64,000 nt of DNA, taken from Thiothrix subterranea (GTDB lineage: Bacteria > Pseudomonadota > Gammaproteobacteria > Thiotrichales > Thiotrichaceae). The stretch spans positions 1,426,001 through 1,490,000 of the forward strand of contig NZ_CP053482.1 of NCBI RefSeq assembly GCF_016772315.1, written 5' to 3'. Position 1 is the stretch's first letter; every line of letters starts with the position of its first letter. The position numbers and the translations under genes are program-made. Positions 44,893-54,302 of this stretch are shown in pieces. Below the pieces are notes generated by a model, which was not told where the DNA came from, did no database searches, and saw only the letters and a list, made by a program, of their open reading frames with translations.

Positions 44893-47180
44893 ACATCCAA
44901 AAAGTCGCCGTCATCGGCGCGGGTGTCATGGGTGCAAGCATTGCCGCACACATCGCCAATGCCGGTATTCCGGTGCTGCTACTCGACCTCACCCCCCCCA
45001 CCCTCGACAACTTGCTGAAAGCCGACCCCGCGCCCTTCATGCACCCTAAAAATGCCCGGCTGATTACAACAGGCAATATTGAAAACGACTTGCCCGCCCT
45101 CGCGCAATGCGATTGGATTATTGAAGCGATTGTCGAACGCCTCGCCATTAAGCAAGATTTATACCGCAAACTGGCAAACGTGCGCCGTGCCGATGCAGTG
45201 GTTTCATCCAACACCTCCTCGATTCCGCTGCACGAATTGGTCGCAGGCTTGCCGGAAGATTTCGCCGCGCATTTCATCATCACGCACTTTTTCAATCCGC
45301 CGCGCTACATGCGTTTGCTGGAAATCGTCAGCAGTGCGCAAACCGATCCAGACGCACTGGCAACCATCACCCAATTTTGCGACCACAAACTCGGCAAGGG
45401 CGTGGTTGCCTGCAAGGATACCCCCGGATTCATCGCCAACCGTATCGGCATTTTCTGGATACAAACCGCGATACAGGAAGCGATTGCACTGGGATTAACG
45501 GTGGAAGAAGCCGATGCGGTGGTCGGCAAACCCATGGGCATTCCCAAAACCGGCGTATTCGGGCTTTCCGATTTGGTGGGGATTGACCTCATGCCGCACC
45601 TAATGCGCAGCATGAACCGCAGCCTACCCGCTGGCGATGCCTTGCTGGAAAAAGCCACTATCCCGCCCCTGATTCAAACCATGATCGACACCGGTTATAC
45701 CGGGCGCAAAGGCAAAGGCGGTTTCTACCGGCTCAACCGTGACGGCGGCACAAAGATCAAAGAATCCATTAACCTGCAAACCGGCGAATACCACGTCTCG
45801 CAACCCGCCAAACTCGACAGCGTGAAAGCTGCCCGCGACGGTGGCTTACCCGCCTTGATTGCGCACCCCGACAAGGGCGGACAATATGCATGGCGCGTAC
45901 TCTCGCAAACCCTGCGCTACGCCGCCGCGCTCGTGCCTGACATTGCTGACGATATTTGCGCCGTCAATACCGCGATGAAACTGGGTTACAACTGGAAATT
46001 CGGGCCGTTTGAGCTGATCGACCAGTTGGGAGCAGAGGCATTTGCGCAACGGCTTGCAGCGGATGGCGTGAGTATTCCGCCACTGTTAGAAAAAGCGCGG
46101 GAACAGGGTTTCTATCGGCATGACGCAAACTCAACCCACTACCTCCAACCCGACGGCACGTATCACCCGCTGCAACGCCCTCCCGGTGTCCTGCTACTCG
46201 CTGATCTCAAACGCCATGCCGAACCCTTGCTGAGCAACGATGCCGCCAGCCTGTGGGACATTGGCGATGGCATAGCTTGCTTGGAATTCCACAGCAAAAT
46301 GAATTCCCTCGACCCGCAAATACTGGAAATGATCGAGGAAACCGTCGCCTTCATCCCGCAACACCACAAGGCACTGGTGATCTACAACGAAGGCAGCAAT
46401 TTTTCCGCCGGAGCCAACCTCGGTTTGCTCATGTTTGCGGCTAAACTGGGCGGCTGGGATGAAGTCGATAATATCGTCCGTGCCGGGCAACGCGCTTACC
46501 AAGCCCTCAAATACGCCCCCTTCCCCGTGATTGGCGCACCGTCTGGCATGGCATTGGGCGGCGGCTGTGAAATCCTGCTGCACTGCGACGCGCTGCAAGC
46601 CCACGCCGAAACCTACGTCGGCTTAGTCGAAACCGGCGTGGGGCTGATTCCAGGTTGGGGCGGCTGCAAAGAAATGCTGCACCGTTGGACACAGTTCCCC
46701 AAACGCCCAGGTGGATTCCTGCCCCCCGTATTGAAATGCTTTGAAATCATTAGCATGGCAACCGTGGCGAAATCCGCGCAAGCCGCCCGCGATTACCTGT
46801 TCCTGCGCCCCGACGATGGCATTACCATGAACCGTGATCGGCTGCTTGCCGATGCCAAAGCCCGTGCGCTGGCAATGATCGACGGCTACCAACCGCCTGA
46901 ACCACCCGTATTCCACCTACCCGGCGCAACCGCCCGTGTCGCCATGGAAATGGCAGTGAATGATTTCATCACGCAAGGCAAAGCCACGCCTTACGATGCG
47001 GTCGTCGCACACGCCTTAGCCACTGTGCTCAGCGGCGGTGAGACCGACATCACTGAAACGCTGAGCGAAACCGACATGCTGGCATTGGAACACGTACAAT
47101 TCATGCAACTGGTGCGCAACCCTGAAACCTTGGCGCGAGTCAGTCACTTATTAGAAACGGGCAAACCGTTGCGGAATTAA
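44889..47180 (+). CDS. fadB: 3-hydroxyacyl-CoA dehydrogenase/enoyl-CoA hydratase fusion
   Basis: A 763-residue bifunctional beta-oxidation enzyme. The dehydrogenase comes first: Rossmann loop VIGAGVMGASIA at 7-18, SSNTSSIPL, HFFNPPRYMRLLEIV and FIANRIG near 170. The crotonase domain is C-terminal (about 455-650: FSAGANLGLLMF, GGCEILLHCDA, VGLIPGWGG). This order is the reverse of E. coli FadB and matches the FadN/FadB2-type proteins. ATG 44889 is set by the 4-base overlap with fadA. Confidence 0.9.
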   Translation: MNIQKVAVIGAGVMGASIAAHIANAGIPVLLLDLTPPTLDNLLKADPAPFMHPKNARLITTGNIENDLPALAQCDWIIEAIVERLAIKQDLYRKLANVRRADAVVSSNTSSIPLHELVAGLPEDFAAHFIITHFFNPPRYMRLLEIVSSAQTDPDALATITQFCDHKLGKGVVACKDTPGFIANRIGIFWIQTAIQEAIALGLTVEEADAVVGKPMGIPKTGVFGLSDLVGIDLMPHLMRSMNRSLPAGDALLEKATIPPLIQTMIDTGYTGRKGKGGFYRLNRDGGTKIKESINLQTGEYHVSQPAKLDSVKAARDGGLPALIAHPDKGGQYAWRVLSQTLRYAAALVPDIADDICAVNTAMKLGYNWKFGPFELIDQLGAEAFAQRLAADGVSIPPLLEKAREQGFYRHDANSTHYLQPDGTYHPLQRPPGVLLLADLKRHAEPLLSNDAASLWDIGDGIACLEFHSKMNSLDPQILEMIEETVAFIPQHHKALVIYNEGSNFSAGANLGLLMFAAKLGGWDEVDNIVRAGQRAYQALKYAPFPVIGAPSGMALGGGCEILLHCDALQAHAETYVGLVETGVGLIPGWGGCKEMLHRWTQFPKRPGGFLPPVLKCFEIISMATVAKSAQAARDYLFLRPDDGITMNRDRLLADAKARALAMIDGYQPPEPPVFHLPGATARVAMEMAVNDFITQGKATPYDAVVAHALATVLSGGETDITETLSETDMLALEHVQFMQLVRNPETLARVSHLLETGKPLRN

Positions 47181-47212
47181 AGCGCCCGGTACACGGGCAA
47201 GAGGAGGAGGAA

Positions 47213-48877
47213 ATGGAAAAGTTATGGCTACAAAGCTATCCCAAACACGTTCCGGCAGCGATTGACACCCATCAATACCGATCGCTGGTGGATCTGTTTC
47301 AGCGCAGTGTGGCGCAATACCGCGACCGCCCTGCCTACAGCAATATGGGTAAAATCCTAACGTATGCGGAAGTTGACCGCCTGACGCAACAGTTTGCCGC
47401 TTACCTGATCCACGGTGCGGGGCTGAAACCCGGCGACCGCATCGCCCTTATGATGCCCAACCTGCTGCAATACCCGATTGCGCTATTCGGGGCATTGCGA
47501 GCGGGCTTGGTAGTGGTCAATACCAATCCGCTCTACACCGACCGCGAGCTTGAACACCAGTTGAAAGATTCTGGCGCAAAAGCCATTGTTATCCTCGCCA
47601 ATTTCGCGCATACGCTGGAAAGCGTGATGGACGAAGTGGGCATTAAAACCGTTATTACCACCGAAATTGGCGATTTGCTGGGTTTCCCCAAATCGCTGCT
47701 GGTGAATGCGGTGGTGAAATACGTGAAAAAAATGGTGCCTGCATTCACCTTGCCGGAAGCCATCACCTTCAACCAAGCGCTGACACTCGGCAAACAATAC
47801 GCGCACAACTTCACCGATACGCAACCGCAACACGAAGATGCCGCGTTTCTGCAATACACGGGCGGTACGACTGGCGTTGCCAAAGGCGCGGTACTGACCC
47901 ACCGCAATATGATTGCCAATATGCTGCAAGCGGAAGCGTGGACGACGGAAGATTTGATTTCAGGCACCGAAGTCTTCATTACCGCCCTACCGCTGTACCA
48001 TGTGTTTGCGCTGACGGCGAATGCCCTGTTTGCCTTGAAAATGGGTGCGAAGAATGTGCTGATCACCAATCCGCGTGACTTACCAGCTTTCATCAAAGAC
48101 TTGGCACACGAACCGTTTACCTTCATCACCGGCGTGAACACGCTCTACAATGCGCTGCTGAATCAGCCTGATTTGCAAAAAGTGGATTTTTCGCGCCTAA
48201 AAATTGCATTGGGCGGTGGCATGGCAGTGCAAAAATTCGTCGCCGAACGCTGGAAAGCCTTAACCGGCGTGACCTTGCTGGAAGCTTATGGCTTGACCGA
48301 AACTTCCCCTGCCGTGTGCATTAATCCCGTCGATTTAACGGACTACAATGGCATGATCGGCCTACCCATTCCGTCTACCGACATCTCCATCCGCGACCTT
48401 GACGGCAATGAATTAGACGTGGGTGAAGCAGGCGAATTGTGGGTACGCGGCCCCCAAGTGATGCAAGGTTACTGGCAACGCCCCGATGAAACCGCCAATA
48501 TTATGTCCGGCGACTGGTTACGCACCGGTGATGTCGCCGTTATCAATGAACGCGGCTTTATTAAGCTGGTGGATCGCTTAAAAGACATGGTGTTGGTTTC
48601 CGGTTTCAACGTTTACCCCAACGAAGTCGAAGACGTGCTGGCAAGCCACCCCAAAGTATTGGAAGCCGGTGTCATTGGTGTAAAAAATGAACATTCCGGC
48701 GAGGTGGTCAAAGCCTTCGTGGTCAAAAAAGACCAGAGCCTGACGCTGGAAGAACTCAAAGCCTATTGCCGCAAAGAACTTTCCGCGTACAAATGCCCGA
48801 AACAAATCGTGTTTGTGGAATCATTACCCAAAAGCAATGTGGGTAAGATTTTGCGGAAAGAGTTGCGGAATTGGTAA
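47213..48877 (+). CDS. fadD: long-chain fatty acid-CoA ligase
   Basis: FadD activates fatty acids to acyl-CoA for the adjacent beta-oxidation enzymes. The 554-residue protein (561 in E. coli) has the AMP-binding P-loop YTGGTTGVAKGAVLTH, GGMAVQ, EAYGLTETSP, and the C-terminal GRLKDM-type hinge DRLKDMVLVSGFNVYPNE with KSNVGKILRKELR. GAGGAGGAA before ATG 47213 is a strong ribosome-binding site, 32 bases after fadB, so it belongs to the same operon. Confidence 0.92.
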   Translation: MEKLWLQSYPKHVPAAIDTHQYRSLVDLFQRSVAQYRDRPAYSNMGKILTYAEVDRLTQQFAAYLIHGAGLKPGDRIALMMPNLLQYPIALFGALRAGLVVVNTNPLYTDRELEHQLKDSGAKAIVILANFAHTLESVMDEVGIKTVITTEIGDLLGFPKSLLVNAVVKYVKKMVPAFTLPEAITFNQALTLGKQYAHNFTDTQPQHEDAAFLQYTGGTTGVAKGAVLTHRNMIANMLQAEAWTTEDLISGTEVFITALPLYHVFALTANALFALKMGAKNVLITNPRDLPAFIKDLAHEPFTFITGVNTLYNALLNQPDLQKVDFSRLKIALGGGMAVQKFVAERWKALTGVTLLEAYGLTETSPAVCINPVDLTDYNGMIGLPIPSTDISIRDLDGNELDVGEAGELWVRGPQVMQGYWQRPDETANIMSGDWLRTGDVAVINERGFIKLVDRLKDMVLVSGFNVYPNEVEDVLASHPKVLEAGVIGVKNEHSGEVVKAFVVKKDQSLTLEELKAYCRKELSAYKCPKQIVFVESLPKSNVGKILRKELRNW

Positions 48878-48924
48878 CGGGGTAATACGCTGAATGCCCT
48901 TTATTGCTGGATGTTGCCGTGCCA

Positions 48925-49686
48925 ATGGATAATGTCGCCCTTAACCGACCAGAATTCGTCAAACCACCCAAATCCCTGCTGAGCAAAGTCGGCAAAGCCA
49001 TCGGGGAATACCAGCTCATCCGTGAAGGCGACCGCATTTTGTTGGGGCTATCCGGCGGCAAAGATTCGCTGGCATTGCTGCACTTGCTCAACCATTTTCA
49101 GCGCCACGCGCCGATCAAGTTTGAATTTGCGGCAGTCACGATTGATCCACAAGCCGATACGTTTGACCCCTCGCCACTGATTCCCTACATGGAAAGCCTG
49201 GGCATTCCCTACCACTACGTGCGCGAACCGATTGTGAAGTTGGCGGAAACCCACATGGATAACAGTTCCTATTGTGCGTTTTGTTCACGCATGAAGCGCG
49301 GTTTGATGTACCGTACCGCCCGCGAACACGGCTATAACGTCTTGGCACTGGCGCAACATTTGGACGATTTGGCAGAAAGTTTCCTCATGTCAGCCTTCCA
49401 CGGTGGCAAACTCAAAACCATGAAAGCGCATTACCGCATTGATGCGGGGGATTTGCGCGTCATCCGTCCACTGGTGATGGCACGCGAACGCCAAACCGCC
49501 GATTTCGCCAAAGCCGCTGCTTTGCCGGTGATCGTGGAAAATTGCCCCATGTGTTTCGATATGCCAACCCAACGTCAACACATGAAAGAATTGCTGGCAG
49601 GTGAAGAACAGCAAAACACCAACCTGTTCAAGAGCTTGCTGACCGCGATGCAACCCCTAATACGCGAGGGTTTGGAAAATACGTAG
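48925..49686 (+). CDS. ttcA: tRNA 2-thiocytidine biosynthesis protein TtcA
   Basis: TtcA thiolates C32 of certain tRNAs. The 253-residue protein has the PP-loop LSGGKDSLALL near 42-52, CAFCSRMKRG with two Cys of the iron-sulfur site (near 117 and 120) and a third in VENCPMC. It is shorter than E. coli TtcA (311) at the C-terminus. ATG 48925 is preferred; upstream GTG 48919 and TTG 48904 are also in frame. It follows fadD by 47 bases and may be read from the same transcript. Confidence 0.88.
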   Translation: MDNVALNRPEFVKPPKSLLSKVGKAIGEYQLIREGDRILLGLSGGKDSLALLHLLNHFQRHAPIKFEFAAVTIDPQADTFDPSPLIPYMESLGIPYHYVREPIVKLAETHMDNSSYCAFCSRMKRGLMYRTAREHGYNVLALAQHLDDLAESFLMSAFHGGKLKTMKAHYRIDAGDLRVIRPLVMARERQTADFAKAAALPVIVENCPMCFDMPTQRQHMKELLAGEEQQNTNLFKSLLTAMQPLIREGLENT

Positions 49687-49845
49687 AAGAAACCTGAATT
49701 GTTGACAATTATAGGCTTTTTCTACCATTCGGCTGGACACTTGCCCCAGATTGTATAAAGATATGACCCAATAATAAGGTGGCATCAGCTACTGGATTTA
49801 ACACCGCAGCAGAATTACCCGACTAGAGATGAGGAGTCTTCCAGC

Positions 49846-51792
49846 ATGACAGAAATGAAAATCTTCCCAGTACCCGCCGAATTTGCTGCCCAAGCAAACA
49901 TCAATGCCGAACAATACGCCACGATGTACCAGCAATCGGTTGACGATCCGTCAGCGTTCTGGGGCGAACAAGCCGAAAAATATTTAAGCTGGTCAAAGAA
50001 GTGGGACACGGTTCTCGACTGGAGCTTTGGCGCAGATGACCTGCATATCAACTGGTTCACTGGCGGCAAACTCAACGTTTCCTACAACTGCCTTGACCGT
50101 CACCTCGACACCCGTGGCGACCAAGTAGCGATCATTTGGGAAGGCGACAGCCCGAACGAAGACCGCAAAATCACTTACCGCGAACTGCATACCGAAGTAT
50201 CTAAATTTGCGAACGTGCTGAAAGGCCGTGGCGTGAAAAAAGGCGACCGCGTATCCATTTACCTGCCAATGATTCCAGAAGCAGCCGTGGCAATGCTGGC
50301 GTGTGCGCGTATCGGCGCAATGCACTCCATCGTATTCGGCGGTTTCTCACCGGATGCACTGCGTGACCGTATCCAAGATGCGGAATGCGGCGTGGTCATT
50401 ACTTCTGACCAATCCATGCGCGGCGGCAAAAAAGTGCCATTGAAAGGCAACGCTGACAAAGCGATGGATCAATGCCCAACCGTTCACACCTGTATCGTGG
50501 TACAACGCGGTGGCGATCCGGTTAAATGGAACGACACTCGTGATATTTGGTATCACGACGCGGTAGCGGCGGCTGATGCGGATTGCCCGCCGGAAGACAT
50601 GGAGGCGGACGACCCACTCTTCATTCTCTACACTTCTGGTTCTACCGGTAAGCCTAAAGGCGCGTTGCACACCACTGGCGGCTATCTGCTGCAAGCGGCA
50701 ATGACCCACAAAACCGTGTTTGACTATAAAGACGGCGAAGTTTACTGGTGTACGGCCGACGTGGGCTGGGTAACAGGTCACTCTTACATCGTGTACGGCC
50801 CGCTGACCAACGGCGCAACCACGCTGATGTTTGAAGGCATCCCCACTTACCCAGATGCTGGGCGTTTCTGGGATGTGTGCGACAAGCACGACGTTTCCAT
50901 TTTCTACACCGCCCCAACCGCTATCCGTATGTTGATGGGGCAAGGCGAAGAGCTGGTTAACCGCGCTAAACTCGACAAACTGCGCTTGCTGGGTACGGTC
51001 GGTGAACCCATCAACCCCGAAGCATGGCATTGGTACAACCGCGTTGTTGGTCGTGGTCGTTGCCCAATCGTGGATACTTGGTGGCAGACTGAAACCGGCG
51101 CACACATGCTGACCCCATTACCGGGTGCAACCGCATTGAAACCGGGTTCGGCAACTACCCCATTCTTCGGCGTACAACCTTGCCTGTTGGATGACAAAGG
51201 CGTGGAAATCGAAGGCAATGGCGTGGAAGGCTTGCTATGCATCAAAGCCCCGTGGCCTTCCATGATGCGCACCATTTACGGCGACCATAAGCGTTTCTAT
51301 GAAACCTATTTTGCGATGTATCCGGGTTACTATTTCACTGGCGACGGCGCACGTCGTGACGAAGACGGTTACTACTGGATCACTGGGCGCGTGGATGACG
51401 TATTGAACGTTTCCGGGCATCGTCTGGGTACGGCGGAAATCGAATCTGCGTTGGTACTGCACCCGAAAGTTGCGGAAGCAGCGGTTGTTGGCTACCCGCA
51501 CGAGCTGACCGGTCAAGGCATCTACGCTTACGTCACCTTGATGGCGGGCGAAGAAGGTACGGATGAGCTGAAAGCTGATCTGAACAATCTGGTGCGTAAG
51601 GAAATTGGCCCGATTGCCAAGGTTAATATCATTCAATGGGCACCGGGCTTACCGAAGACCCGTTCCGGTAAAATCATGCGCCGGATTCTGCGTAAGATTG
51701 CCGCAAATGAAATTGACGGTCTGGGCGATACCTCCACACTGGCTGACCCAAGCGTGGTGGATAACCTGATCGACTGCCGCGAAAACAAGTAA
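49846..51792 (+). CDS. acs: acetyl-CoA synthetase
   Basis: Acs converts acetate, ATP and CoA to acetyl-CoA. At 648 residues it matches E. coli Acs (652). Motifs: [16 protein letters not shown] (P-loop), [32 protein letters not shown] and the acetylatable lysine in [13 protein letters not shown] near the C-terminus. A GAGGAG Shine-Dalgarno lies before ATG 49846. A 159-base leader separates it from ttcA, so it probably has its own promoter. Confidence 0.95.
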   Translation: MTEMKIFPVPAEFAAQANINAEQYATMYQQSVDDPSAFWGEQAEKYLSWSKKWDTVLDWSFGADDLHINWFTGGKLNVSYNCLDRHLDTRGDQVAIIWEGDSPNEDRKITYRELHTEVSKFANVLKGRGVKKGDRVSIYLPMIPEAAVAMLACARIGAMHSIVFGGFSPDALRDRIQDAECGVVITSDQSMRGGKKVPLKGNADKAMDQCPTVHTCIVVQRGGDPVKWNDTRDIWYHDAVAAADADCPPEDMEADDPLFILYTSGSTGKPKGALHTTGGYLLQAAMTHKTVFDYKDGEVYWCTADVGWVTGHSYIVYGPLTNGATTLMFEGIPTYPDAGRFWDVCDKHDVSIFYTAPTAIRMLMGQGEELVNRAKLDKLRLLGTVGEPINPEAWHWYNRVVGRGRCPIVDTWWQTETGAHMLTPLPGATALKPGSATTPFFGVQPCLLDDKGVEIEGNGVEGLLCIKAPWPSMMRTIYGDHKRFYETYFAMYPGYYFTGDGARRDEDGYYWITGRVDDVLNVSGHRLGTAEIESALVLHPKVAEAAVVGYPHELTGQGIYAYVTLMAGEEGTDELKADLNNLVRKEIGPIAKVNIIQWAPGLPKTRSGKIMRRILRKIAANEIDGLGDTSTLADPSVVDNLIDCRENK

Positions 51793-51803
51793 GACTAGTT
51801 TTC

Positions 51804-51838
51804 AAGAGTTGGGGAAGCGTTTGTCTTCTCCAACTCTT
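51804..51838 (+). terminator. hairpin after acs
   Basis: AAGAGTTGGGGAAG and CTTCTCCAACTCTT pair with one G-U wobble around a 7-base loop, starting 12 bases after the acs stop. No strong T-run follows, so termination may be incomplete. Confidence 0.6.
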
Positions 51839-51857
51839 ACTTAACGCTCACTTCAGC

Positions 51858-52068
51858 TTAATGCTGGACGCGCAGTTTTTGGACTTCTTCCAACGATAAA
51901 CCTGCAATGCGGGCAATGTCTGCCTCAGAGATAACCCCCAACTGCAAAAGACCACGTGCCACTTCTTGGGCTTTCTTTAACTCACCCTCTAATCTGCCCT
52001 TCTCGATACCGGTCAGGCGTTCTTTACCGATGTAGCTCAGGTGCTTCGGAGCGTTTGCCTCTTGTTAA
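51858..52068 (-). pseudogene. C-terminal fragment of an Rpn-type PD-(D/E)XK nuclease/transposase-like protein
   Basis: The minus strand reads APKHLSYIGKERLTGIEKGR, then EGELKKAQEVARGLL and a helix-turn-helix-like tail EADIARIAGLSLEEVQKL to TAA 51860-51858. This is the usual end of Rpn family (recombination-promoting nuclease/putative transposase) proteins. The nuclease domain is absent; upstream lies the Phd-Doc promoter. The frame has no start codon. Confidence 0.6.
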
Positions 52069-52100
52069 AATCACATAAAAGTGTGATAATTTAATCACAT
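52068..52100. promoter_or_regulatory. operator/promoter of the phd-doc module
   Basis: Three half sites lie in a row: ATCACA, TGTGAT and ATCACA (52069-52099), forming the near-palindrome TGTGATAATTTAATCACA at 52082-52099. Phd-type antitoxins repress by binding such sites. The stretch is A/T-rich and lies 25-58 bases before the antitoxin start. Confidence 0.55.
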
Positions 52101-52125
52101 TTAAGTACACATTATCGGTGGCATT

Positions 52126-52374
52126 ATGCAAACCCTGCTTACCCGCAAAACCATCTCCATGACCGAGTTACGTGAACCCGCCAAAGTATTCAATCAGGCT
52201 GGGGATAGCCCTATCGCTATTTTGAACCGCAATCAGGTAATCGGCTATTTTGTCCCCGTGGCTGCGGTTGAAAATATCCAGACCCGCGCCGCAGGGCTGG
52301 ATGTCATCAAACAGGCTTTTGCCCAACAAAAAGCACGGCTTGCCCCTGCTTTGGTTTATCTTCGGGATAAATGA
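52126..52374 (+). CDS. Phd/YefM-family antitoxin
   Basis: An 82-residue antitoxin: ISMTELREPAKVFNQAG is the DNA-binding N-terminal motif and PIAILNRNQVIGYFVP the dimer strand pair. The C-terminal half (QKARLAPALVYLRD) should wrap the toxin. The gene overlaps the toxin gene by 4 bases, which ensures coupled synthesis, and probably autorepresses through the operator at 52068-52100. Confidence 0.82.
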   Translation: MQTLLTRKTISMTELREPAKVFNQAGDSPIAILNRNQVIGYFVPVAAVENIQTRAAGLDVIKQAFAQQKARLAPALVYLRDK

Positions 52375-52751
52375 TGGAGTTCGTGCTGCTAACGGTGGAG
52401 GATGTGGAATACCTCCACGAACAAGTGCTGTATCCGGGTGAACTGGCGGGGTCGGCTGGTGATAAGTCGCTGGCTGGCGTATTGGCAAGAGTGGAAAACC
52501 GTCTGGCTTACGGGATGATTAGCGATGCCTATGAACTGGCTGCTACCTATGCCGTGGTCTTGGCGGTCGGTCACGTATTCAACGATGGTAATAAGCGCAC
52601 CGCTTTTACATGCATGAATATCAGTCTAGCCCTGAACGGCATTGAACCCACCTTTGATGTAATGAAAGCCGCTGATCTGATCATTGAAGCCGCCCAAGGT
52701 CGGGTGGATGAAGCCGCTTTAGCAGAATGGCTACGCCAAACTGCTACTTGA
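52371..52751 (+). CDS. doc: Doc-family toxin (Fic fold)
   Basis: A 126-residue Doc protein with the Fic motif HVFNDGNKRTAFTCM around residues 64-78 and the N-terminal VEDVEYLHEQVL. Doc phosphorylates elongation factor Tu and blocks translation. Start is ATG 52371 or the adjacent ATG 52374. The last-residue AEWLRQTA is typical. The gene converges with the TumA-like gene. Confidence 0.88.
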   Translation: MMEFVLLTVEDVEYLHEQVLYPGELAGSAGDKSLAGVLARVENRLAYGMISDAYELAATYAVVLAVGHVFNDGNKRTAFTCMNISLALNGIEPTFDVMKAADLIIEAAQGRVDEAALAEWLRQTAT

Positions 52752-52815
52752 ACTACACCGCGAGGCACGAAACCCATCATCCCCCAACACCATCAACACA
52801 ACCACACGCTGAAGA

Positions 52816-52846
52816 TGGTGGGATTCGCAGGCTCATCCCACCCTAC
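52816..52846. repeat. 31-bp hairpin repeat, copy 1
   Basis: Identical to 53566-53596. The core GGTGGGAT is complementary to ATCCCACC across a 10-base loop, so each copy is a hairpin. It lies 65 bases after doc and before the convergent TumA-like gene. Confidence 0.75.
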
Positions 52847-52879
52847 AAAACATTATTCGAGTTTGACCCTTTCGGTTTC

Positions 52880-53239
52880 TTACGCTGCTTTTTTCAGCGT
52901 GAAATCGGTATGAATCGCCACGTAAGGTGTGCTGATGCCGTTTGCACCCTGCTCAATGACACCTTCGGCGAGCAAGACATCCAAGTCTTCTTGCAGATGC
53001 TGGGTACTCGCCCCCATTAAGCGGGATAATTCGGGCAAGCTGACGGGCTTGGTTTGTTGTTGCAAACACGCAATGATTTCCCAACGCTTCAGGGTAAATA
53101 CTCTAAACAGTTGGGCAGGGGTGGCATAGGTTAATGCTTCGCCTTGATATTCAACGGTTTTCCATGCACGGATGGCACTTTGACGCATATCTCGCATGGC
53201 ACTTTGTGAGTCCATGAGACTAATCGTTAAGGTTCTCAT
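52880..53239 (-). CDS. HVO_A0114-type winged-helix protein, TumA-like antitoxin
   Basis: A 119-residue protein with a winged HTH near 60-110 (FTLKRWEIIACLQQQ, LPELSRLMGASTQHLQ, DLDVLLAEGVIEQ). This matches the HVO_A0114 family of putative DNA-binding proteins, which act as antitoxins when paired with DUF6516/TumE proteins. It overlaps the upstream gene by 4 bases. Order toxin then antitoxin is that of TumE/TumA modules. Confidence 0.7.
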   Translation of the reverse strand: MRTLTISLMDSQSAMRDMRQSAIRAWKTVEYQGEALTYATPAQLFRVFTLKRWEIIACLQQQTKPVSLPELSRLMGASTQHLQEDLDVLLAEGVIEQGANGISTPYVAIHTDFTLKKAA

Positions 53240-53523
53240 AGGTCATCTCTCCGTTTGGCAATGTCGTCATAAAAATCTTGCAGAAGCTGCTCGATATTGG
53301 TGAATTGATACGCTTCCTCGTGATCGCCGTAATGCCGATGATCACCTTTGGGTCGTTCATTATCATAACCAACCGTGCGTTCTCGGCTATCACCGTAAAA
53401 CAAACGGTACTTATAACAGTGGGGACTGCCCAACACTGGCTGAGGCACCTCCCAAATGACCATTTCCATCTTTTTACCATCGGCAAAAGTGTGGCGTTTA
53501 CGGTGAATTAATGTTGCTGTCAT
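53236..53523 (-). CDS. DUF6516 protein, TumE-like toxin
   Basis: A 95-residue protein with family blocks RKRHTFADGKKMEMVIWEVP, HCYKYRLFYG, TVGYDNERPKGDHRHYG and EQLLQDFYDDI. These are those of DUF6516, annotated as TumE-family toxins. ATG 53523 is used because the ORF extends upstream only by chance codons. It is followed by the HTH gene with a 4-base overlap. Confidence 0.7.
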   Translation of the reverse strand: MTATLIHRKRHTFADGKKMEMVIWEVPQPVLGSPHCYKYRLFYGDSRERTVGYDNERPKGDHRHYGDHEEAYQFTNIEQLLQDFYDDIAKRRDDL

Positions 53524-53565
53524 GTACCCAATAGTGGCAACAGCAATCCGGGTTGTCAATGAAGC

Positions 53566-53596
53566 TGGTGGGATTCGCAGGCTCATCCCACCCTAC
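53566..53596. repeat. 31-bp hairpin repeat, copy 2
   Basis: Second exact copy of the repeat at 52816-52846, in the same orientation, 43 bases upstream of the TumE-like gene. The two copies bracket that module. Confidence 0.75.
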
Positions 53597-53725
53597 GTAT
53601 TCGCTGCCAGCCAGCTTAACGCTTTTGCCAATGCATCCTCTGCGGTGGAGGCATTGCCGACCAACGCCCAGCCTGCATACGCGACGTAGGCATCCCTGCT
53701 GTAGCTGTTTCATTTCACGTCGGTA
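53594..53725 (-). other. possible broken small gene after the first DGR target
   Basis: Behind an AGGAG Shine-Dalgarno, a GTG at about 53722 opens MK then a TGA, and the same frame continues NSYSRDAYVAYAGWALVGNA to a stop at 53594. The codons look gene-like (AEDALAKALSWLAANT) but there is no recognised family, and the third-codon TGA means it may be non-functional. This is the only content seen between 53524 and 53759 besides the hairpin repeat. Confidence 0.3.
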
Positions 53726-53759
53726 CTCCTGTTGATTGAAAGGAAGGCAAAAAGCAAAA

Positions 53760-54302
53760 TCACTGACCGGAACGAACTAACCGCACCGCAACATCAGCGT
53801 AACGGTCGTCCCAAACGTCACTACCGTCGTCGAAGTAGACAAACCAAGCGTCGGACGCATAATCTGGATAATTTACCACCGGACTGCTGCTCCAGACCCA
53901 ATAGGAGCCACTGCCGGGAAACACCTCGGTATTAATGGCAGGGTCAACCCGGCAATGTTCCACAATACTACTCAATTCCTTCTGGTCGGGTACACGCCAG
54001 CCCTGCCCAGCGGTTTGTGCCAGATTTAACGCCGCTGCCCACTCCATGCCGTTGGGTTGCCCGGTACATTGGTCGTCCAGATAATGGGTTGCTGTGCCGT
54101 TGTCAGTAAAGGTTTGCCCTTCCAGACAGCGTTTCCACACCAGCCCCGTCATCTGATGCGTGGCAGTACCATCGCTGTTGAAGGTAAAGGCACTGGTCGG
54201 GGTGCTTTGCTCCATTGCGGTGTTGGTGCAGGTTTGGGCGGTTGCCAGCCCTGACAGCAATAGCCCACCCAGCAGGGCGCAGCTTAAAAGTCGTTGGTTC
54301 AT
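53760..54302 (-). CDS. secreted DUF1566 protein with a DGR variable repeat (target protein 1)
   Basis: A 180-residue protein with signal peptide (MNQRLLSCALLGGLLLSG, cleavage near ATAQ) and one DUF1566/Lcl-type domain of C-type-lectin-like fold: GLVWKRCLEGQTF, MEWAAALNLA, GWRVPDQKELSSIVEH. The C-terminal 32 codons from ASDAWFVYF to VRLVRSGQ are a variable repeat relative to the template at 55240-55335. DUF1566-type domains are typical DGR targets because the fold tolerates surface residue change. It likely binds a ligand at the cell surface or outside. Terminal stop is shared in context with target 2. Confidence 0.85.
   Translation of the reverse strand: MNQRLLSCALLGGLLLSGLATAQTCTNTAMEQSTPTSAFTFNSDGTATHQMTGLVWKRCLEGQTFTDNGTATHYLDDQCTGQPNGMEWAAALNLAQTAGQGWRVPDQKELSSIVEHCRVDPAINTEVFPGSGSYWVWSSSPVVNYPDYASDAWFVYFDDGSDVWDDRYADVAVRLVRSGQ
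53763..53858 (-). repeat. DGR variable repeat 1 (VR1)
   Basis: A 96-base segment at the 3' end of target 1. Against the template it differs at 21 positions (hand count), 18 of them where the template coding strand has A. The invariant 3' stretch GCGGTGCGGTTAGTTCGTTC is the likely initiation-of-mutagenic-homing (IMH) site. After the stop, VR1 and VR2 share TGATTTTGCTTTTTGC, which the template lacks. Confidence 0.85.

Noticed and set aside
53498-53713. 71-codon minus-strand ORF beginning MKQLQQGCLRRV
   Set aside because: Composition is unlike a protein and it crosses the hairpin repeat. The better frame in this stretch is the broken small gene noted at 53594-53725.
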